A DNA stretch of 64,000 nt, taken from NCBI RefSeq assembly GCF_030848805.1, contig NC_092359.1, forward strand, positions 13,635,091 through 13,699,090. The letters are read 5' to 3'. A program made the translations under genes and the position numbers. The DNA comes from Temnothorax longispinosus. Its lineage: Eukaryota; Arthropoda; Insecta; Hymenoptera; Formicidae. Below, in pieces: positions 12,958 through 25,321 of the stretch. The notes beneath the pieces were generated by a model. It did not search any database, was not told where the DNA came from, and worked only from the letters and a program-made list of their open reading frames with translations. Every line of letters begins with the position of its first letter. Positions within the stretch are counted from its first letter, which is position 1.

Positions 12958-13057
12958 AAAATTTCGTAACCGATTTCCAAAAAGATACCGGTTCCCAAAA
13001 AGGTCGGTAACGAAAAACTATACAGTTTATAGCACTCCCCGGGAAATTCAACCCCTA

Positions 13058-13957
13058 GGGTAGACCGGGGCACGTTTTCACACATTTTTTTAAATATTTT
13101 TTGTATTTTTTACATTCAATATTTAAGAGTACTTTGATATGCCAAAATTTCTAGTAAACCCTCAGCTTCAATTGGACAGTATCGAATTTTGTGTGATTGT
13201 TACTCTACAGTTGTTACATAACAATAAATAACGACAGGTCGCTTGTGACAACGTGCCCCGTGACCGGGGCACGTTGTCACATCAAATGTAATTGCATGCA
13301 AAATGTAATCCAAACTGTATACAACGTAAATATCAATATATTATAGTGCGCTGCAATGTAAAAAAGTAAAATCCTTCACAGAAACATTTCTTTTATTTCA
13401 AAAAAGTACAAAAAGCACGAAGTTTTCGTCTTAATCTAAATAGGCAAGAATTCCACTCGAATGCGCAACTTATTGATAAACATTTTTTCTTTTATAATCA
13501 TGTCCGTGATTAAACATAAAATATTTTTATTCGTTATCGTCATCCGAAGATTCGCAATAGATTCCCATCAAATTCGTGACAACGTGCCTCGAGGGCATTT
13601 TTTTACTTCAAACAGCCTCATGTCCGACACGTTTGAGATATTCGTAAGGTTAGGTACTGCACGCGGTAGGTAAAAGTACATACTTTAAGATAATATAAAG
13701 GTCTATTCTGAAAAAACATAAGCTTCATGTCCAGTACGTTGAATATTAGACAATAAAATTTTACTTATGGTCGCAAAAAACTTTCAAGTTGATTTTACGT
13801 CAACACGGCTGGCGCAATCTCAAGACTGTAAACACACCAAAGATGGGCATACACTAACACGTTTTGGAAATGACGGGTGCTGCCCTCCGGTTATTAGTTT
13901 TTTAAATAAAGCCAAAGTGACAACGTGCCCCACGTGACAACGTGCCCCGGTCTACCC
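13058..13957. mobile_element. GGGTA-type DNA element C, 900 bp, TA duplication
   Basis: The ends GGGTAGACCGGGGCACG and CGTGCCCCGGTCTACCC are inverted copies flanked by TA (13056-13057 and 13958-13959). The empty site can be read from sister units of element B: removing the element and one TA leaves ACCCCTACTTTATG, matching CCTCTACTTCATG in a neighbouring unit. Inside are an inverted motif pair (GTGACAACGTGCCCC at 13245-13259, and its reverse at 13264-13280), a degenerate copy at 13576, and a doubled copy at the right end (13917 and 13934). TA duplication fits Tc1/mariner-like transposition. There is no transposase frame. Confidence 0.85.
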
Positions 13958-14370
13958 TACTTTATGTACAATTCTTTGAGATTCGGTTATTTGGAACCGG
14001 TTTCCAAAAAGATCGGTAACAAAAAATAGTACACTTTATAGCACTCACCAGGAAATTCTACCTCTACTTCATGTATAATTTTTTGCGACTCGGTCAATTA
14101 ATTTCTGATACCGGCTTCCAAAAAGATCGGTAACGAAAAATTATACACTTTATAGCACTCCCCGGAAAATTCTACCCCTGTTTCATATACAATTCTTTGA
14201 GATTCGGTCAATTATTTCCCGAAAATTTGAAAAAATTAGAAAAACCGGTTTTCAGAAAATTGGTAACAAAAAACTATACACATCATGGCATTCCCCGGGA
14301 AATTCTACCCTTGTTTCATATACTTTTGGTAAAAATTCGGTCCACTAACGAATGAGTAGTTCGCGGACAG

Positions 14371-14424
14371 ACGGACGGACAGACAGACGGACAGACAGAC
14401 GGACGGACGGACGGACGGGCAGAC
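14371..14424 (+). repeat. (GGAC/AGAC)n simple repeat, tail of element B
   Basis: Tetranucleotide repeats alternate between GGAC and AGAC before TTTATATAATAG. The tract marks the tail of the 12852-14455 repeat. Confidence 0.85.
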
Positions 14425-14814
14425 AAACAGTCGGGTTTTATATAATAGTATGATATTAAGTTAAACAAAAAATACAAGAGCTGTGCACTTGTATTTTGCT
14501 GTATATATTTCATTATTTACTATCCCTCTACACTTATGTATTGTATCATGAAATAACCATTAAACCTTGTACATTTCCTACAGTAATCATTTTACGTAGG
14601 TCGTAACACAAGATCACGCTTCTTACTACGATGAGAGATCGATACAACTCACGACAGTTTCGTTAATATTAACAGTAAAGGACTGAAATTACAACACAAT
14701 ACTATGGTAGAAAGGCACATAACAGAATAATTGCGAGCAAGTACCTTCATTCCTTCTATATTTTCTGACATCTGCGGCGTAAAACCCCGCGCGGCGTAAA
14801 TACCGGAGTTACCC

Positions 14815-17800
14815 TACATAAAATATAATGAAAAAGAAAAAACAAGGAATGGAGAGAAACTAGAATGTAAATATAGTTATTTTCACCACACTGAAATTTT
14901 CGCTAATAATGACAACTTTCGTTGATTTTATGGAATTGCCATCAGATGAGCGAAAATAAAAGAAGAAAAATAGTGGAGTAAGAAAATAACATGACGCGCA
15001 AACCGAAAGCGAATCTTGTCGAGTCTTTTTATATATTTATCGCGCACATCGGGATCGACTCGCGATTCCGCGCGTGGTCGAAGGATACTTCACGCACTAA
15101 CGAGATAATGCGCGGTTGCGGCGAGATAGACAGTGTGGTCGATACCTATATCCTTTTCATCCTTGTGCAAAAAAAAGCGTTATTACAAAACGCAAGGGGA
15201 ACAAGACGATGCGAGAGCGTAACGTGCGGTCGCGATTACGTTCTGCAACTTTTCGAAAGGAACGAGGGTTAGAGTGTACCACCGAGTGAAATACGAATAC
15301 TTTCTCGAGCAAATGAGATAATACGCAGTTTCTGAAAGGAAAATAACTTGGAGCTAATGATTCTTCCCCTCTCTCCTGTGAGATGCGAGTAAATCACTCG
15401 CTGTTGCAACCGCGAGCCATCCGCCGGCTGCGTTTTGGCCCGGTCGAAGGAATTCACGCGAGAAACGCTAAATTGCAGAATTCCCAGAAGCGAATCGGCG
15501 AGTCGCGAGGTGACGATGTAACACGAATAATAACTGTGTTCCGTGCCGGTACGCCGGTAATAAGTTGTAATTGAAGCTAATTTCGAGCCTTAGTTTGCAA
15601 ATTGAAATTTATTCATATTACTAATTTTTTTTTCATTTGGCACGAAGAGTTACGTGAGAGCGAAAACGTGGAATATGAATTGACGCATAAAAACCGGGGT
15701 TGCAAAAAGGGAAAAAAAGGGAAGCGTTTATTTCGTCGGGACTATAATTTTTCTATGGAAAAATAAAGTATACAGAGCTAGATTAAGAACAAAGTCCATA
15801 ATTTGTAAGATTTATTTCAGAAAAACGTGGCTTCATATTAAAAAATTGAATCTTTTACAAATTAAATTAAAAATAAACACTAAAGAAATATAGTTAAGTA
15901 TGAAGTAGTTTTAATTAGAGTTTATAAAAAAAATAATGTACTCAATCTACTTAAGCTCTAAACGTCCGGAATAAGGGAGAGTGTCACGATCAGCGCCGGT
16001 GCTGCTTCTCGTCAGTACGAACGTCATTATGACGCAAATGATTGCCGATGCGGAATCGTGGACATTGTGCGCGACGTTTGACGGATGACGAGCGATAAAA
16101 CGACGCGTTTGTGGGCGTGAACTCGGCATGAGTTCTCGACGAGTGAGAAAATATCACTGAGGCGCATCGACTTAATGGCCCGCGCTATTATCCTTATTTA
16201 TTGCCGTGTTAAGAGTTGCCAGCATTAAGCATAAATAATCTGAGGTAATTGTGAGTGCGCGGGACGTTCGTACCAATACGCTCGAGATCCCTCACGAGCG
16301 ATAACCAAACGGAATCAACGCTGCACGTTTACGATCTTCAAAAATATTTTTATCTCTCTTTTTCTCTTGATGTAAAATTTCGTGACAGAAAGTGATTAAA
16401 ACACATAATTTTCTATAATTCTTACAAAAAATAATTTTATCTGTTGCCTGTAATATGTGCATGCATGTCTACGTTAGTGATCGCTGCCGGTAATGATGCT
16501 ATAATTATGCTCGTAATGATCGACAATAATTATTCTTTCTTTTGTTCGTACCTCATGGCGTACGCTCGTCCGCTCGCGTGATCGATGTGCGTGTCGACAT
16601 AGTCAGTACTTTTCCTGTGATAATAAGCACAATTTGTTGAAAAGACTTTTAAGATACTTTGTGTAACTTGGAGAGTTTCAAGCGATTAACATCACAGTAC
16701 GGCAATTATTATGTTCATCACTACAAATAAAATAAAAATTTCAAGTTTACAGAATTTTTGTACTACCATGAAATGTGGTAGTACTCCATTCACTCCATTG
16801 CTGAGCTACTATTTCAAAGCATCCGCGAGTCAATCGTGAATGACACCCCCGGAGAATCTTCAGAAAATTGCAAAAGAACATTTGTCATGTCATTCGCGTA
16901 CGGGCATCTCGTGAATTTCCCTAGTGCCCTGTTTTGTTCTCGTCATACAATTTTTGACGTATCTCGCAATATTCCTATCTCAACGTAATCCAGATCAGAC
17001 CGATCTTAAACCGCTGTAAATTGGACCGAATAATCGGGTCCAGAGATGTATCTACTCGCGCCGGAGTACTTTTCAACGGTTATTTAAACGGCGGCGATAA
17101 AACCCTGGTCGATCGTCGTTACTCAACGCGGCACCATTAATTCGATAATTTATAAACTCAACATGTATTGCGAAAGGCGCCATTACCGCAGTGACGTAAG
17201 ATATCATTAGCGGCGGTTTATCTGGTCCAAAACGAATGGATGCCCGAAATTTCGCCACGATGCCCGGGTCCCAACGATGAAGACCAACCGGCCGTCAACC
17301 GGCGTAAGAAAATGATGATGGAGCGAAGAACCGGGAGGGGGGGAGGATAAGGAAAGGAGGAGGAAGGGGCGGGGTGGGACAGACCTCCATTCCCGATGGG
17401 ATGGAGGAAGAGCGTGGACGTTTTTTACACCGACGAATGTCGGGACCCCAGTTGGGACCGATGATTTGTATGTACGTCGTGGATTGTTTATGGCGGTCTA
17501 AGCAATTGTTTAACTTAATTGCACGCTGTTACGTCGGCACGGTTAGTTTCCCCATACCGCAGAACACGCGTGTATAACTAGCGAACGAGCGGTGCGAGAG
17601 CGAGCGATGGAGCGAACGGGCCGGGAGGATAGAGTTATTACCTGTCCGAGACTTTTAGAGCCCCCTCTCGACACGCCCTTCCAGTGTAGCAGTTATTAGT
17701 AATGCGGACTATTAGGATTTTTCATGCGGCGCGCAAGAGAGTACCACCTCGCTTGAGCAATCGCGAGAATGTTGCGCGATACCCTGCGCTCAGCGTGTAT

Positions 17801-20297
17801 CAGCTCCGCGGCTAATTGCGTTGTCGATTCAAGACATTCGCTGGAATCGTTCGAACGAGCCATTAAAAATAATGATATATAAATGATGCTTTTCTAATCT
17901 CAACAAAAGTGCTGCGCGAAAGTAAGATCCAGCTACTTCACTTAGCTTTACTAACTTAGGGACGATTACGATAACTTCGACCCCTCGAAATGTTAGTGGT
18001 TTTTGGAGGCATTTTTGGCGAGGAACACGGAAAAAATAGTACAAAAATTTTTCAACCAATAATATATTTTCGAGGTTTACCCCATCAGAACCGAAGTCTA
18101 TCATTGTACAGTTCAGATTTTCAACTTTCTACGCGAATCGAGATCCACCTCCACCCAGCCCTGCCTACGAGGAAGGGGCAGTAGCCTCTCCTGCACCTAC
18201 ATGTGTACTGTCTATATATACACAATCAAAGTATTATTTAATAATTCATATTACTTATTTTTAACTTTAACACTGTATATCTCGAAACCTAGAGCAGTTA
18301 GCTCTATAAGACACATATAATTTTTTGTTCAGCGTAAAAAATACTACCAGAAGCCATCATCAAATCAAGGGGCCAAAGTTATCATAATCGTGACCTAACT
18401 CACTTTAAACAGCATCAAGTTTTATGACTTACGTTATGTTTTATGCGATCTATTATGTTTACGAATAAATAAGAAATTATATAGAGCGCATTGCGCGTTT
18501 ATGTGTATCGAATTTGTATACTTGTAGTGCGGCAGAGAGCAATGAAAGTATCACGTTTTGCATATTCATTCCTCTTTTTCGACATAGGAGGGACGTAAAT
18601 TCGGCGCTGTTGCTTTCGAAAGGACAAGAAGGCCGTTCTCGAAGGAGCACAAAAGCAGCCGGCGAGATGCCCTTTATCGTGGAATTTTCTGCCCAATAAA
18701 GTGCGTCGGGCGTGGTAACGTGCGGTAACTGACGTCGGTATGGCGCGTTTGGGGAATCGTTTTTTGAACGATTGAGAATGTTTCTATGGGCTTTATGACG
18801 TGGCACCGTCTCGTCGTTTCCATGGCGTTTTCATTCGGCACTCACGACGACAATGCGAAGTTCGATCGCGTTGTCGCAGCGCCGGTCATTCCTCATCTCG
18901 CCTGTGTATCTCGAGCGAGCCATTTGTCCCTGTAACTCTTCGTGCTAATCCAAACGTGATTTTTACGAGTGAGCGCACCCCAACGGCGTGCCAAAATTCT
19001 CCCAGGCCAGCACGCGCGTACAAGCGGAATGACTTCCTTGACGCTGAAAAGCGCGACGATTGACCCGGTTAAATTGCTGTGTATGCTGGCACAAAACTCG
19101 AGATTTTCCTGTATACCATCTTAGGTTAGATATAGTAAATTAGATGTAAAATGTATTTAATGTCTCCGTGTGGCATAGCAGAAAATTTTATGTTCTCCTC
19201 TTTCTACCATAAAGAAGAAATACACGTTAAACATCTGTCTAAGTTTCCTGACATCCTTTCACGGTACTGTAAAAAAGAAATTCAAAGTTTTTTTTATCAT
19301 GCAAAAGAGAATATTAAAATTGCGCAATTGTGATAATTCTAAAAACGCTACGGATTCCATTACAACTTCTCGCTCCGTAATTGCGCTTTCTTCATCTCGG
19401 CCATCCTCCTCCTCGTCTCGTCGGCAAGACGATTCTTCCAAATGAATTGCTCCGATGTGACATCTCAATCCACGACTTGACTGCGCGCTGGACGAATATT
19501 AGATGCTCATGAGAAGCCTATAGAAAATTTGTTTGCATTCATCCGCTGCGCGTCCGACTCACCGCGCCGGCAGGTGATATCTCGAGGTCTCTCATTTCGT
19601 GATCGCCGCTAAAAAGCAAGGGGATGAAGGATCGTTTTTCGAGAGAGGGGGTCAACCTGCGAATTTCCACGCGGTCGATCTCATTGTTCCGCGATTTCGT
19701 GAGCGAACAGGGGAAGGAGGAGGAGTGTTCTCGCGAGCTTTTGTCGCTCAAGTGTGGATTTCAGGTCGCCCATTGTCGAATTTCGAGTGCCTTCTTTATG
19801 ACGAGCGAGATGAGAAGAACTCGTGCTGCCGAGATGGTCCCGGCCGGGCCTATTGTCGGAGTCAATCTTTGCCTCGTTAGACGCTTATTTTCGCGCTTAT
19901 TTACACCCCCTCGACAATGCCGGGGCGTCCGTGTGAGACCGACGGGCTCCGCGCGTGGTACCCACGGCACATATATACGTCAAAGGAGCTCGCGATTTGT
20001 TTGCCTTTCTTCCCGGGGGATGTCATCAAGATCTGTAGGACGATCAGTTTTCGTGAAGAGATGCTGCGCAGATGGAAGAGGGAAATTATGGATGGATGAC
20101 TTTTTCGGACGTCTTCTGTTATCGATGAAGGGAGCCGAAAGGGTCATGGCGATATCATCGGGAGATTTTCCTTTTTTCACGGTAATAATTATCTTCTTCA
20201 CGCATCTTTTAAAGAATCCGATGTTGATTCGAAAGTCAGAATCGAAATAACGACATTTCGATAATAAGTGAAACTTGACCGATATGTAAATATGTAC
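14815..20297. other. Gene-free stretch, no repeat recognised
   Basis: Largely unique-looking DNA with GC-rich blocks at about 14990-15560, 16950-17820 and 18480-20100. A small perfect hairpin, GTACTACCA / TGGTAGTAC, lies at 16760-16784. The longest ATG frame of the window (19624-20250, 208 codons) ends here; it is rich in Arg and Ser and lies where other frames are also open, so I do not call it a gene. Confidence 0.5.
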
Positions 20298-20616
20298 CAC
20301 ACAATTTAATAGAGAGAAGTGCCATTTTAGGCCAGACTGGATCTTTGTAGCCTAATAATATTTTCTTTTAAATTCATGTACTTTTTCCATTTAATAAACT
20401 GTGCAATGCAATTATTTGTCGGTCTTGAAACACAGTCTCGTTGTAATAGTAAGTTTACATAATTAAATCAAAATAATCAATTTAATTTTTTTATGTTACT
20501 AGCATTCTTTAAATCACTGTAAAGAATTTAGCACGAAAAATATCATGGATCTTTGTAGTCTAATAATATTTATTAAAAAAAAAATTATTGACAGCACTTC
20601 TCTCAATTTAATTGTG
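20298..20616. mobile_element. TIR element, about 319 bp (family copy 1)
   Basis: CACAATTTAATAGAGAGAAG at 20298 is inverted as CTTCTCTCAATTTAATTGTG ending at 20616. Inside, GGATCTTTGTAGCCTAATAA near 20339 recurs in the same direction as GGATCTTTGTAGTCTAATAA near 20549. A related sequence occurs at 63246-63400. It is non-coding, and no target duplication is certain. Confidence 0.65.
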
Positions 20617-22363
20617 ATATCAACATTTCATATTTACGTCACTAAACAAACTTCTGTATATAAGAAGTTGAACGAGTATCCACTGATTCGTTGTTCAAAG
20701 TAATTTAAAGGAGTGACATAAAGTCTTAAAACTCTTCAAATACTGAAATTTCGAAGTCCAAAGTTAAAAAAAAAGAAATAGTTTCTATTCAACGAAACTA
20801 TTATACCGACGTTATGTTGAAAAGGTTAAACTCATCGATCACTCATGTAAAATAGAATGACTCATGTTAAATAGAATAACTGTCATTGTGAATAAAGGAT
20901 CTCATTAGAATTAGTAGCATTTCGGCAAGAAGCTTTTGAATTCTTCAGGAAGAAAAATTTGCTAAAATTGCTTAGAAATGTTCTTTTCAATTCTAAAAAT
21001 GCGAAATATAACATAAGAAAAAATTTCAAATTAGCTTCAGGTATAATAGAACAAAAGCATTCCAGTCTACGTCACGCTCTAATAAAAAAAATAATTGTGA
21101 ACATTTATACAACAACTAATTGTTTAACATGTTTTAAGATTTCTTACAAATATTGATTATTATTGGTAATATTTACTTTAACAAAGCTTAATTAATTGCA
21201 TTGTGATTTTTTAATAAGAAATAATACAAAACAACATGATTGAAAATCTTCCCTTATCTCAAAAGATACTATCGACTTTTTTGTCATCAATGTTTTGGCA
21301 ATCGAGACATTCATACGATAAAGCGTTATCTCAACTATTACTATATTTGGTTCAGCGCGTCAGACGTGCGTCAAGCTTATCTGGCAAGGTGGTCGGTTTA
21401 CGAGCTTCCTTTCTAAAGGCGGCCTGCAGTGTAACCAGGTGGTTGGTACTCAGCCGGATCCAACGTCAGCAACCTCTACCCCAAATCGTTTTCCTCTTTC
21501 TTCCTTTCTTTTTTCTTTCACTCTCTTTCGACGAGCGAATATTTGTCCGGTCGTCTGCGTCGCGCGTCACCGAATTTACGGCATGGCGACCCCTGCATAT
21601 CGACACTGGCGATCTGCATGATCGCGAGTTGCAGTTGAAATTTCCACGAAGTTGCATTCTTGTCCGGACAACATTGATGGCTGGCACATCGGAATTAAGT
21701 TCGGCTAAACTACCGACTCGGTAATCAACGTAAAGCCTATAACGTCCTATAAGGTAAAAACGGACACGTTAGCCAGCAGGATAAAAAAGACGTAATAAAA
21801 TGACAAAACTGACATAGCACCACATATATGCTATAAATAATTGAACGAAGTGCGCTCTGAAACTTATCTGTTAACTTATCTTGCCGTATGATCCTTTAAT
21901 TTTCAATAAATTACAATTCAGTAACTTTGTATTCGTTAATAACACCTTTGCGATATATACGGACCAACTTTCTCGTCACGAAAATTTTCATTTCTTTTGT
22001 TCGCGGACGCGGAACAGGTTCTCGCGCGATTTCGATGTTCCCTCCCTTGCAGCTGTGCATTGTAAATTAATGCGAAGCGCGGTGCGGTTAGCACGGTAGA
22101 TTGGACTTTCTCGCGTAATCGAGCGGCTCGATGCGGCCCTCGCGCGTCGATTTATACCGGTTAATTCCCGAAAAGCGCCGTTACGATTATCCCGAACGGG
22201 CGATCTTGATTTATTAATGAGGCGAAAATAATTAAGAGCCGCTGGCATTATCGTGAGCGAGGCGCTTTCGGTCGGCGCGCGATTAATTTCGAGGGATCGT
22301 AGAATTAAGGTCGGACCTGGGCCCGACCCGAGTCGCAACAGTAGTATTTAAGGAACCTGTTTG

Positions 22364-22455
22364 GAGAGAAAGAGAAAGAGAGAGAGAGAAACGGCAACGA
22401 GACGCGGGCAAGATGGAAGGAGGAGACTTTCGGGGCCCGAGAGAGAGAGAGAGAG
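22364..22455 (+). repeat. Two (GA)n tracts
   Basis: GA-rich runs at 22364-22390 (with AAAG interruptions) and 22439-22455 (pure) flank about 48 bp of GC-rich DNA. Confidence 0.85.
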
Positions 22456-23370
22456 GGGCGGGAACCAGGCAGCGGGATGAACGTGCTAATATACGTACGG
22501 ACCATAAACAATCATCATAAATATTTCGGTCGACACATTAGCCGGCTCGTCTGCCAACACTGGAGCCCACCTTTTGCAATCCCATGCGTCTTTAATCACG
22601 CGGAGAAAGGAAGGAGAGACGCGACCCGGCACCCGCCCGTCTGGCGAACCCGGGGGGTTTCCGAATGCCTCGTTTCGTCTAATTAAGATAATAACGTCGG
22701 GTCATTCATTTAAATTCTCACGAAATCTCGCAATTCCACGCAACCGTCTCGCGTTCTCGAATGATTTGCTATATTTTTTTCAGGTGTCAGGATGATTTTT
22801 AAGACATGATTTAAATGATATATTAATATTAATATATCTCCAAAAGTTCTCTCTCGAAAAACGTGCTACTGAATTGATACATAATTTATGAAGCCCGGTA
22901 TTGTAATACATTTTATCGGCGGCTAGACGACAGCAACTCGAAATTGCGATAATCAAGCGTTTCGAGTGTTTTTCCGATATCGAACATTAAAAACTTTTCG
23001 TCGCGCGCTGCCGAGCGACAGGAGTAATATCGACCGGTCCACCTTCCTCTCCGTCTCTGTTTCTCTTGACGGGCGCCGTTTGAATTATTATCGCCATTAG
23101 GCGTTGTTATTTTTTCGAAGAAGCTCGTCGAGTTTCGTTAGCAGCGACGGGGATTACGGCTCACGAAAGACGATCGATGCGCCTACGAAGAGGCGAGGCG
23201 CTAATGATATTGAAATGGATGCGAGTTGTGTGCCGGCCATTTCGGTTCTCCTCTTCGGAGTCCCCCTCAGCGTCCTGGGCACTCTCCTCAATCTCCTCCT
23301 AACCCCGATGTCTTCTCTCCTTCACCCCCTTCCGTCCTCTCGCACCTCGACGGTCCCCGATCCAACCCCA

Positions 23371-23395
23371 TTCTCTCTCTCTCTTTCTCTCTCTT
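23371..23395 (+). repeat. (CT)n tract
   Basis: An imperfect TC run inside a pyrimidine-rich segment that extends back to about 23270. Confidence 0.85.
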
Positions 23396-25250
23396 CCCGG
23401 GTCCCTGGGGTTAGGTTACCTTGTTAGTTCTGGCCGCCTCCATTGCCCGTGTGCCCTCTGGCCAGGCTGTGGAATTGCTTTCTATTGTAAATAACGATTC
23501 AAAATATATACCAGCACCCACGAAATTGATTTCTCGTATCAACCGGCGCGGAAGTAATCGCCCCCGCATGATCTCGTCCTGACTCCTGCGACGATTTTTG
23601 CTGGGACCGATCGTTGACGCAAGCCCCGCAAAAAGTCCACTCGATAAATCTCAAGTATCGCAGAAAATCTAAGATTTCGAAGCAGACATATGTATCGCGT
23701 ACTTAAAACGCGACGTGGCACGTAGGTTTACGAGTCATCTCGGAAGACGTTATCGCAGATTAAATGTTTAATTGTTTTAGATTTACATCAATTCGTTTAT
23801 ATAAAGTCGTACAAAAACACGCCTAAGAATGTCAAGCACGGTAAAAAGCGATTTTTTAAATTTAATCCGTGCGAAGTTGGCTTTCACCGACTCTCACCAC
23901 ACATACACGCGCATAATTGCCAAACGTATTAAATCTAATAGTCAAAGTATTAAATTAAACTCGTATAATCGTAGGCTCCGCGATTTCCACGCACGAAAGA
24001 GCCGCGCATGGTTTCTATAGTTTCTACCTCTAGCGTCTGATCGTTTAATTCTCCTTCAATTCCGCGGCTCGTCCTCAAAGAGCAATCGCGCTGGAATCGT
24101 TATCGCGGATCTCGCATCGTGGCGCGAAGTGGGAAAGTTGGATTTCTCTATGGTCTTTTTGACCCACGCGTAATGTCAAACAACGTGTCTGACTCGCTTG
24201 ACGCAACGCATTCTCGATTACGATCAGCTGCGGCTTAATAATTTCTGATTAAATACCCATCATCGTACTAAATTAATCCGCTCCCGCAAAATACACCGAA
24301 CGTGTGTGTGAACACTTGATTTTTCTGAATCCTTATATCTTAGATTTATAATATATCTAAAGTTTATAACATTTATTTATTTTAAGAATATAAATATAAT
24401 CGGAATTTTTGATAATAACCATTAAATACCAATCAACTCGTACCATTGATAAACTATTTGCTAGGTGTTCTATAACTTTACATCTATATAGGTATACTAT
24501 ACAATCATATTTTTTGATCAATTTATAATTAATTTTTTTTAAATCTGAGCGTATTATTTCATGCATGCTGATTAGTGTAATGTAATTTTGTCAAAACATT
24601 ATTTTCGTTTCTTTGCGGTAATAATGATAATAATTAGATGAACTAGAATAATTAAACTATAACTAGATGAATTCTGCCGAAGATAATTACATTTAGATTT
24701 TGAAAGAATTTAAGATTGTATCTATATAGCAAAAAAAAACTTTAATGTTTTTGATAAAGAAAAATAAAGAAAATATATTTCATGGGATACATGATACTGA
24801 ATATCTGCAATGCGTATTTACTCCGCATCCGGTGTTACAAGCTCCTAAACGCCTGCAGATAATTCCGCGCATCATCGAGGCAATTTAGCACGTGTAGAAT
24901 ATTCCACCTATCAATGCAAATGGATCAAACCCTTATCGCAGAATCGCATCTCTCCCGCGAGTCTCTCCGGTTTGCGAGTGCGGAAGAAAACAGGAAGACG
25001 GAGTCACGCATACGAGTCGCGCGAGTACGTTATGAATGTTCGCGACTATGGGCGGAGGTGCGTATATTTCAAAAGTTCGTGGCTCATTAAAGTAGCGACG
25101 TAACGGGGTGTATCCTTTTCAAGGAAGAGAACTGTGTAAAAGGATTAAGCCTGGGAGACTCCGGCGCGGTCAAATTTGTAGCCACTAAAACCGCCGGTTT
25201 TATGGGACGAAATTTACAGCGTTTTCACGCCAGAGTAACAAAGTAACCGT

Positions 25251-25321
25251 CGTCATTTTCGTCTTCGTCTTCGTCTTCGTCATCTTCGTCGCTGTCGTCG
25301 TTGTCGTCGTCGTTGTTGTCG
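25251..25321. repeat. (GTC/TTC)n trinucleotide tract
   Basis: Tandem TCGTCT and TCGTCG triplets cover about 70 bp. On the minus strand one frame encodes an acidic Asp/Glu/Asn run. That frame has a stop about 16 codons upstream, no ATG, and a stop about 8 codons downstream. It is best treated as a trinucleotide microsatellite. Confidence 0.8.

Larger units (their letters stand above)
12852..14455. mobile_element. Dispersed repeat with internal tandem units (element B), split by element C
   Basis: It begins ACTAGCTGGTTACCCGGGCT then TCGCCCCGG, and ends with a GGAC/AGAC-rich tract followed by TTTATATAATAGTATGA. This pairing of a CGGGCTTCGCCCCGG-type head with a GACAGACGGAC tail is widespread in arthropod repeats of unsettled class; I do not assign one. 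Between them lie about four units of 115-140 bp (near 12990, 13998, 14114 and 14242), each with a CCGGTTTCCAAAAAGATCGG-like core, a TATAGCACTCCCCGGGAAAT-like segment and a TTCTACCCCTGTTTCATATA-like end. Element C interrupts the first unit. Confidence 0.6.
11228..14814. mobile_element. GGGTA-type DNA element A (outer element of a nest), TACA duplication
   Basis: The left end GGGTAACTCCGGTATATACG (continuing CCGC) is inverted at the right end, GCGGCGTAAATACCGG followed by AGTTACCC. TACA flanks both sides (11224-11227 and 14815-14818), which suggests a 4-bp target duplication or TA plus chance. Motif copies recur inside: a degenerate inverted pair at 11425-11436 and 11460-11474, and a doubled copy at the right end (starts at 14774 and 14791). 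No transposase frame is visible, so it is non-autonomous. It contains the tandem repeats of 11.9-12.5 kb and the elements at 12852 and 13058. An alternative is that two related solo ends flank unrelated DNA. Confidence 0.65.

Noticed and set aside
19624..20250. 208-codon ATG frame, the longest starting with ATG
   Set aside because: Rich in Arg, Ser and Cys, no recognisable domain, and several other frames on both strands are open across the same GC-rich block. Best explained by composition.
21236..21724. 162-codon ATG frame
   Set aside because: No domain and a mixed composition across an AT-rich to GC-rich boundary; includes a Phe/Leu/Ser stretch encoded by a pyrimidine tract.
23410..23425. 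GGTTAGGTTACC as a possible insect telomeric TTAGG repeat
   Set aside because: Only one or two units, with no array.
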